Source: Cichorium intybus (taxonomy: Eukaryota > Streptophyta > Magnoliopsida > Asterales > Asteraceae). Taken from it: DNA of 64,000 bases. The stretch is from positions 52,100,504 to 52,164,503 of the forward strand of contig CM042012.1 in the NCBI GenBank assembly GCA_023525715.1, read 5' to 3'. A model generated the notes under the pieces. That model was given only the letters and a program-made list of their open reading frames with translations. It was not told the DNA's origin and made no database searches. Below, piece after piece: positions 60,104 through 64,000 of the stretch (position 1 is the stretch's first letter; each line of letters opens with the position of its first letter). The position numbers and the translations under genes were made by a program.

Positions 60104-60380
60104 AGTTCTGGATTTTTTAGATTTCTGTGCAAAATTATGTGTATAAAGTTTCACTTAACTTAACACTTGATTTCAGGCAGTTGTATCCATTGATTTTGTA
60201 TTTACATTAGATGTCCAGTTTGCTGATGCAATTCCACTCCTATTATAAGTCATAACGTTACAACGCTCTGCCATTTTCAGCGTACAATATGTACTTTGAT
60301 ATTCACCATTTGAAAAACTATCTAGGTTCATTTGATATATTTGTTACAGGATGCTATTATTTTAGGGTCCTAACTCCCCC
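60104..60380 (+). promoter_or_regulatory. 5' leader of F-box unit C, middle part
   Basis: Resumes the leader: ttttttagatttct, aacacttgatttcaggcagttgtatcc, gatgtccagtttgc, gcaattccac. It matches Unit A 1300-1540 and Unit B 9510-9740, and fades near 60380. Confidence 0.5.
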
Positions 60381-60764
60381 CTATATCCTCAGTTCTCATT
60401 TACAAGTTGATGGATGCGACACAGAATATTAATAATTTATTAATTAATTATTAGATGATTTTGTTTTAGTTATTTACATGTATTTGAAACAATCTTTTTA
60501 ACCAAATGCTTAGTTCGATTTATATTTTCTTGTTCTTATTTTAATATATTATATTTATTAAATGAATGTATAAATTTATATGTTGATATATGTGAGTCAT
60601 TTTTAAAAAGTTTAATACGTATGATATGTTTCTTTTATAAACTTTTTTATTAAATCTATTTTTTGTATTAATATTTTAAAATTGTTGCTAATTTTTATGT
60701 AAAATATAAAATGTTCGTTTAAAAGCACGAATGATAAGCTTATTCATTTACTTACGTTCATTAA
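60381..60764. other. AT-rich DNA with no visible gene
   Basis: A roughly 380-bp AT-rich stretch inserted within the Unit C leader relative to A and B. No terminal repeats are evident. Confidence 0.4.
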
Positions 60765-61500
60765 CGGTGGTGGTCGATGGTGGTCAAGGTGGTGCTAAAG
60801 GTGGTAGTGGCGATGGTGGTCGAGGTTGTAGTGATGATGATAGAGTTGGTGGAGTTGACATTAGCGGTGGTGGTGGTTGGTGGCAATGGCGAGGTGGCGG
60901 TGGCAGAGTTGGTGGTGGCGGTGGTGGTGGCAGTAGTGGTGACGAAAGTGGTGCAGGTGGTAGAGGATGTGAAAATCATATATAAACAATAATATATATA
61001 TTTAGTCGTTAGAAGGTCAACGCACCAACGGCGCCGTAGCACTAAAACGACATGAAAAATATATGGTCCAGATTTAGTTTCGCGATCTCAACTTTTTTTT
61101 TTTTTTTTTCATTTTCAACGAAAGGCGGTGGGTGGTGGTAGCTGTGGTGGAGTTGGTGCTAAAGGTGGTAGTAGCGATGGTGGTCGAGGTGGTAATGGTG
61201 ATGATAGAGTTGGTGGAGTTGACATTAGTGGTGGTTGTGGTTGGTGGCGATGGCGAGGTGGTGGTGGCAGAGGTGGTAGAGTTGGTGGTGGCGGTGGTGA
61301 CGACGGCAGTGGTGGTGGCAGTAGTGGTGACAAAAGTGGTGCAGGTGGTAGGGATGTGAAAATCATATATAAACAATAATATATCTATTTTATCGTTAGA
61401 ACATCAATGCACCGACGGCGCCGTAGCACTAAAACGACATGAAAAATATATGGTTCAGATTTAGTTTCGCGATCTCAACTTTTTTTTTTTCATTTTCGAC
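60765..61500. repeat. Tandem duplication (364-bp period) of a G-rich ggt-repeat block
   Basis: Two copies: gctaaaggtggtagt starts at 60794 and 61158. Each has about 200 bp of (ggt/ggc)-rich DNA, then aaaatcatatataaacaataat, then acggcgccgtagcactaaaacgac and a T run ending cattttc(a/g)acgaaa. The Gly- and Val-rich open frames across it are products of the trinucleotide pattern, not credible genes. Confidence 0.85.
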
Positions 61501-61502
61501 GA

Positions 61503-61669
<167 letters not shown>

Positions 61670-61839
61670 CCTTTGATTGTCAAAAGAATATTAATAATCA
61701 TATAAAATCAAAAAACCTTAAAACAAGAAAGAACTTCCGTTACATATATGATATATTAATAGGAAAATTTTGATTGAAAGAAGCAGGATGTAAAGAATTA
61801 GCCTTATTTTAATATGTTTCAAATAAGTTAATATACTAT

Positions 61840-62001
61840 CATATAAATGCATATGCGTATTAAAGATTTCGCTTCTTTGTATATCCCTATGCCGATGCTA
61901 TGACGCTATTTTCGTCAGTCAAATCGACAAAGACCCAAGAAGTTTTCTGAACTGTTATTGTTTTATTTACTTGTGCATTTTTGCATATATTGTTCGTAGA
62001 A
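61840..62001 (+). promoter_or_regulatory. Proximal leader of F-box copy C
   Basis: Matches the last part of the Unit A and B leaders: cttctttgtatat, gctatga, aagacccaagaagttt, then attgttcgtagaaatggcag before the start. A splice acceptor in the 5' UTR just before the ATG is possible. Confidence 0.45.
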
Positions 62002-63114
62002 ATGGCAGAAAAAACTCTCGGAAAAAGAAAAAAAGAAAATTCGTACAAAGACATTGCAGAAAGGACTGTTTCAAAACCAAAGCACCAATGCCAGTCGGAG
62101 CAACAAATTAGGAATTGGTTGGCGCTCCCATCTGATGTAACGGCCAATATACTATACCGAATCGGTGTTATTGACATACTCAAGAATGCACAAAAAGTTT
62201 GCACTACTTGGCGTAAAATCTGCAAAGATCCTGCCATGTGGAGGGTCATTCATATGGGGGAAATTTGGCGTATGCATTCGCAGTCACAGGAGATGTGTAA
62301 GGATGCTGTGAATCGAAGTCAAGGCCAACTGGTTGATATCAGCATTGTGAATTTCATCAATGATGAGCTTTTTCAGTATATTGCTGATAGGTATGTGAGC
62401 TTAAATGACAAAGATATGATGTTCAATGTTACTTCATTTTTCCACATAGATATTGGATTTGAGAATCAGTTCCAATCTCGGTATAACCCAAAAGTGATCA
62501 TTTCTTTTATCTTTTTTTGTATCTTTAACAGATCAAGTCAACTCAAGAGGCTTAAAATTGTGGGTTGGCACCGTGGTACACATGGGTACTCAATCCTAGC
62601 TTTGAAAAAATTTCTAATGTTGGAGGAACTCAAAATTTACAAGATTAAAATATCGAAAGAAGCTATTGAAACTATTGGCAGTTGTTGCCCCATGCTAAAA
62701 ACACTGAAAGTGAATTATGAAACTTGTATGTATTGGCATGGAGGTACTGATGAGAAGTCCTTAATGATCCGTAATAGGACAGCTATCGCTATTGGTGAAA
62801 ACCTACATGGTTTAAGGCATCTTGAACTCATTGGAAACAACATGACAAATATTGGGCTGCAGGCGATTTTGGATGGTTGTGGTCATCTTGAATCACTTGA
62901 TTTGCGTCAGTGCTTGTACATTGATCTCAAAGGAGACATGGGGAAAAAATGTTCAGAAAAGATTAAATGTCTGAAGCTACCCGAAGATTCTCTTGAAGGA
63001 TGTCTGTACGTTCATCAAAAAATTTGCTTGAGATGTGAATATGATAATGAGGCTGCGTGCCTAGGCGGGATGGACTTTGAAGATTGGACAACCGTTGATT
63101 ACGGAGATGACTAG
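62002..63114 (+). CDS. F-box/LRR protein, copy C (two exons, intact)
   Basis: Same family and SCF role as copy A. Exon 1 is 62002-62390, exon 2 is 62532-63114; the intron is 141 bp (gtatgt...aacag) and the spliced product is 323 residues. The N-terminus is about 16 residues longer than copy A and looks like an internal repeat (AEKTLGKRKK then AERTVSKPK). The F-box spans about residues 38-82 (RNWLALPSDVTANIL to MWRVI). The leucine-rich region follows (LMLEELKIYK, LKTLKVNYE, LRHLELIGNN, LESLDLRQC), with a Cys-containing acidic tail (EDWTTVDYGDD). The intron is a multiple of three with no stop, so the unspliced RNA would also encode an uninterrupted protein of about 370 residues. No inactivating change is seen. 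Confidence 0.88.
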   Translation: MAEKTLGKRKKENSYKDIAERTVSKPKHQCQSEQQIRNWLALPSDVTANILYRIGVIDILKNAQKVCTTWRKICKDPAMWRVIHMGEIWRMHSQSQEMCKDAVNRSQGQLVDISIVNFINDELFQYIADRYVSLNDKDMMFNVTSFFHIDIGFENQFQSRYNPKVIISFIFFCIFNRSSQLKRLKIVGWHRGTHGYSILALKKFLMLEELKIYKIKISKEAIETIGSCCPMLKTLKVNYETCMYWHGGTDEKSLMIRNRTAIAIGENLHGLRHLELIGNNMTNIGLQAILDGCGHLESLDLRQCLYIDLKGDMGKKCSEKIKCLKLPEDSLEGCLYVHQKICLRCEYDNEAACLGGMDFEDWTTVDYGDD

Positions 63115-63414
63115 ATTTATGGACTTATGTAAATGTCGTGTAAGTTATACACGGCTGTTTTTTCTTTCTGATATTTGTCAAAAATCAAGTAAAAGAAGCT
63201 AATTTTCCTCAATATTTCTTACTAAAATTATTGTAAGGGTTGCATTTGAAATTACTAATGGTTGTTGTTTTGTTGTTTTTGAAGGTGTGGCTGTTTACAC
63301 AAAAACCTTTCTTTTTTATCTGACAACGTAATGACATCAGGACTATCTATATGCTGCATTTCTATATGGTTTTGACCGTTTCCTTTTTTGTGCTCAAACT
63401 TGGGTATAGACTAA
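63115..63414 (+). other. 3' flank of F-box copy C
   Basis: Shares gtaagttatacacgg, aaaatcaagtaaaag and gaaggtgtggctgttt with the 3' flanks of copies A and B. No gene is seen. Confidence 0.5.
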
Positions 63415-63802
63415 CGCTGTGTTCCCGAGTCTCATTTAATGGGAGAAAGGAAGAGAAATGGGTGGAATTGGGAGGAAAAGAAAAGTTTTTATGTTCCCGA
63501 GTTTTTTTACGGAAGGAAGTGGAAAGAAGATAAAGGAATTGGAGGGTTAATATTCTCTCCTAACTTTCCTTCCGATTTGGAAGGATTTGGAAGGAAAGGA
63601 AATTACTAGTAAAAATAACACTTAATTATAACTTTCATTTCCCTTCCTTTCCACTCGGGAACACATAAAACGTTTCTTTCCTTTAATTTTTTTTCGACTC
63701 GGGAACACGAAAATATAACTTTCATTTCCTTTCCTTTCCCTTCTTTTCTCTCCTTTTCTTTTCTTTTCTTTTATCTCCATGCTAAAACTCGGGAACACAG
63801 CG
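63415..63802. mobile_element. PIF/Harbinger-type MITE, 388 bp, TSD TAA
   Basis: Perfect inverted ends CGCTGTGTTCCCGAG / CTCGGGAACACAGCG, flanked by TAA (63412-63414, 63803-63805). The phrase gttcccgagt or its complement occurs five times, and the two halves are purine-rich and pyrimidine-rich, so the whole element can fold back on itself. No coding capacity. It sits in the 3' flank of F-box copy C. Confidence 0.85.
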
Positions 63803-63805
63803 TAA

Positions 63806-64000
63806 AGATGTTATGTTGTTTTGCTGGTTAATGAAATATTTTTCGGGGTTTTTGTATCTTAAATTATATTTAAAAAAAGACCAATTAATCCCTGACCGGC
63901 AATTCTTATTCAATATGTATGATGATCGATGAACAGGAAAGCATACACACACTTCCGAATTTTGTGTTTTTTTATGTTTAATTAGTTGTTTAGAAATTAA
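63806..64000. other. Downstream end of unit C
   Basis: Includes ttttgtatcttaaattatattta, which matches the Unit A flank near 3330-3350. The rest is unassigned. Confidence 0.4.

Noticed and set aside
60731..61379. Gly-rich, Val-rich and Thr/Pro-rich open frames
   Set aside because: Products of ggt/ggc trinucleotide repeats read in several frames and both strands, with no conserved domain.

Overview
This window is nuclear DNA of a flowering plant. The evidence is two-exon F-box/LRR genes with GT-AG introns, Ty1-copia and Ty3-gypsy elements primed by a plant initiator-Met-type site, MULE, hAT and Helitron elements, and five (AT)n tracts longer than 100 bp. An asterid, perhaps a lettuce-like Asteraceae, is my guess from the style of the F-box family; the sequence does not prove it.

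The framework is one F-box/LRR unit (5' leader, two-exon gene, shared 3' flank) present three times on the + strand. Unit A (about 715-3430) has an intact gene at 1880-2944. Unit B (about 3538-16206) is a pseudogene: a Helitron-like insertion carrying a MULE splits its leader, and a copia element sits in its only intron. Unit C (about 58430-63400) has an intact gene at 62002-63114, but its leader holds a MITE, a 1 kb hAT element, a G-rich tandem duplication and a long (AT)n tract. About 42 kb of transposons separates B from C.

Order of the insertions: Helitron candidate 4065-9400 containing MULE 5807-9282 (10-bp TSD); copia-1 10586-15356 (TSD ttaac); a large non-autonomous LTR element on the minus strand, 16207 to about 27829, whose right LTR carries two hAT-type insertions (24476-24954 and 25050-26794); copia-2 27833-35918 (minus) containing a solo LTR 30342-32816 (TSD tgaag); a gypsy element 36280-46226 (minus, TSD atgag); a Myb/SANT-like fragment; copia-3 47903-53155 (minus, TSD tgtaa, nearly intact), which splits a host reading frame; a Helitron candidate 53682-56529 carrying captured pieces of host genes (TPD1-like and glutamyl-tRNA-reductase-binding-protein-like); then Unit C and a terminal MITE 63415-63802 (TSD TAA).

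Only the two F-box/LRR genes look like working host genes. Copia-3 has the most complete transposon reading frame, with one internal stop and a damaged zinc knuckle. The most unusual structure is a set of hairpins in the large non-autonomous element: a conserved 22-nt loop is held by arms whose sequences differ between copies yet stay complementary. A second pattern is clusters of 13-nt, C-centred palindromes in the LTRs of three unrelated families.
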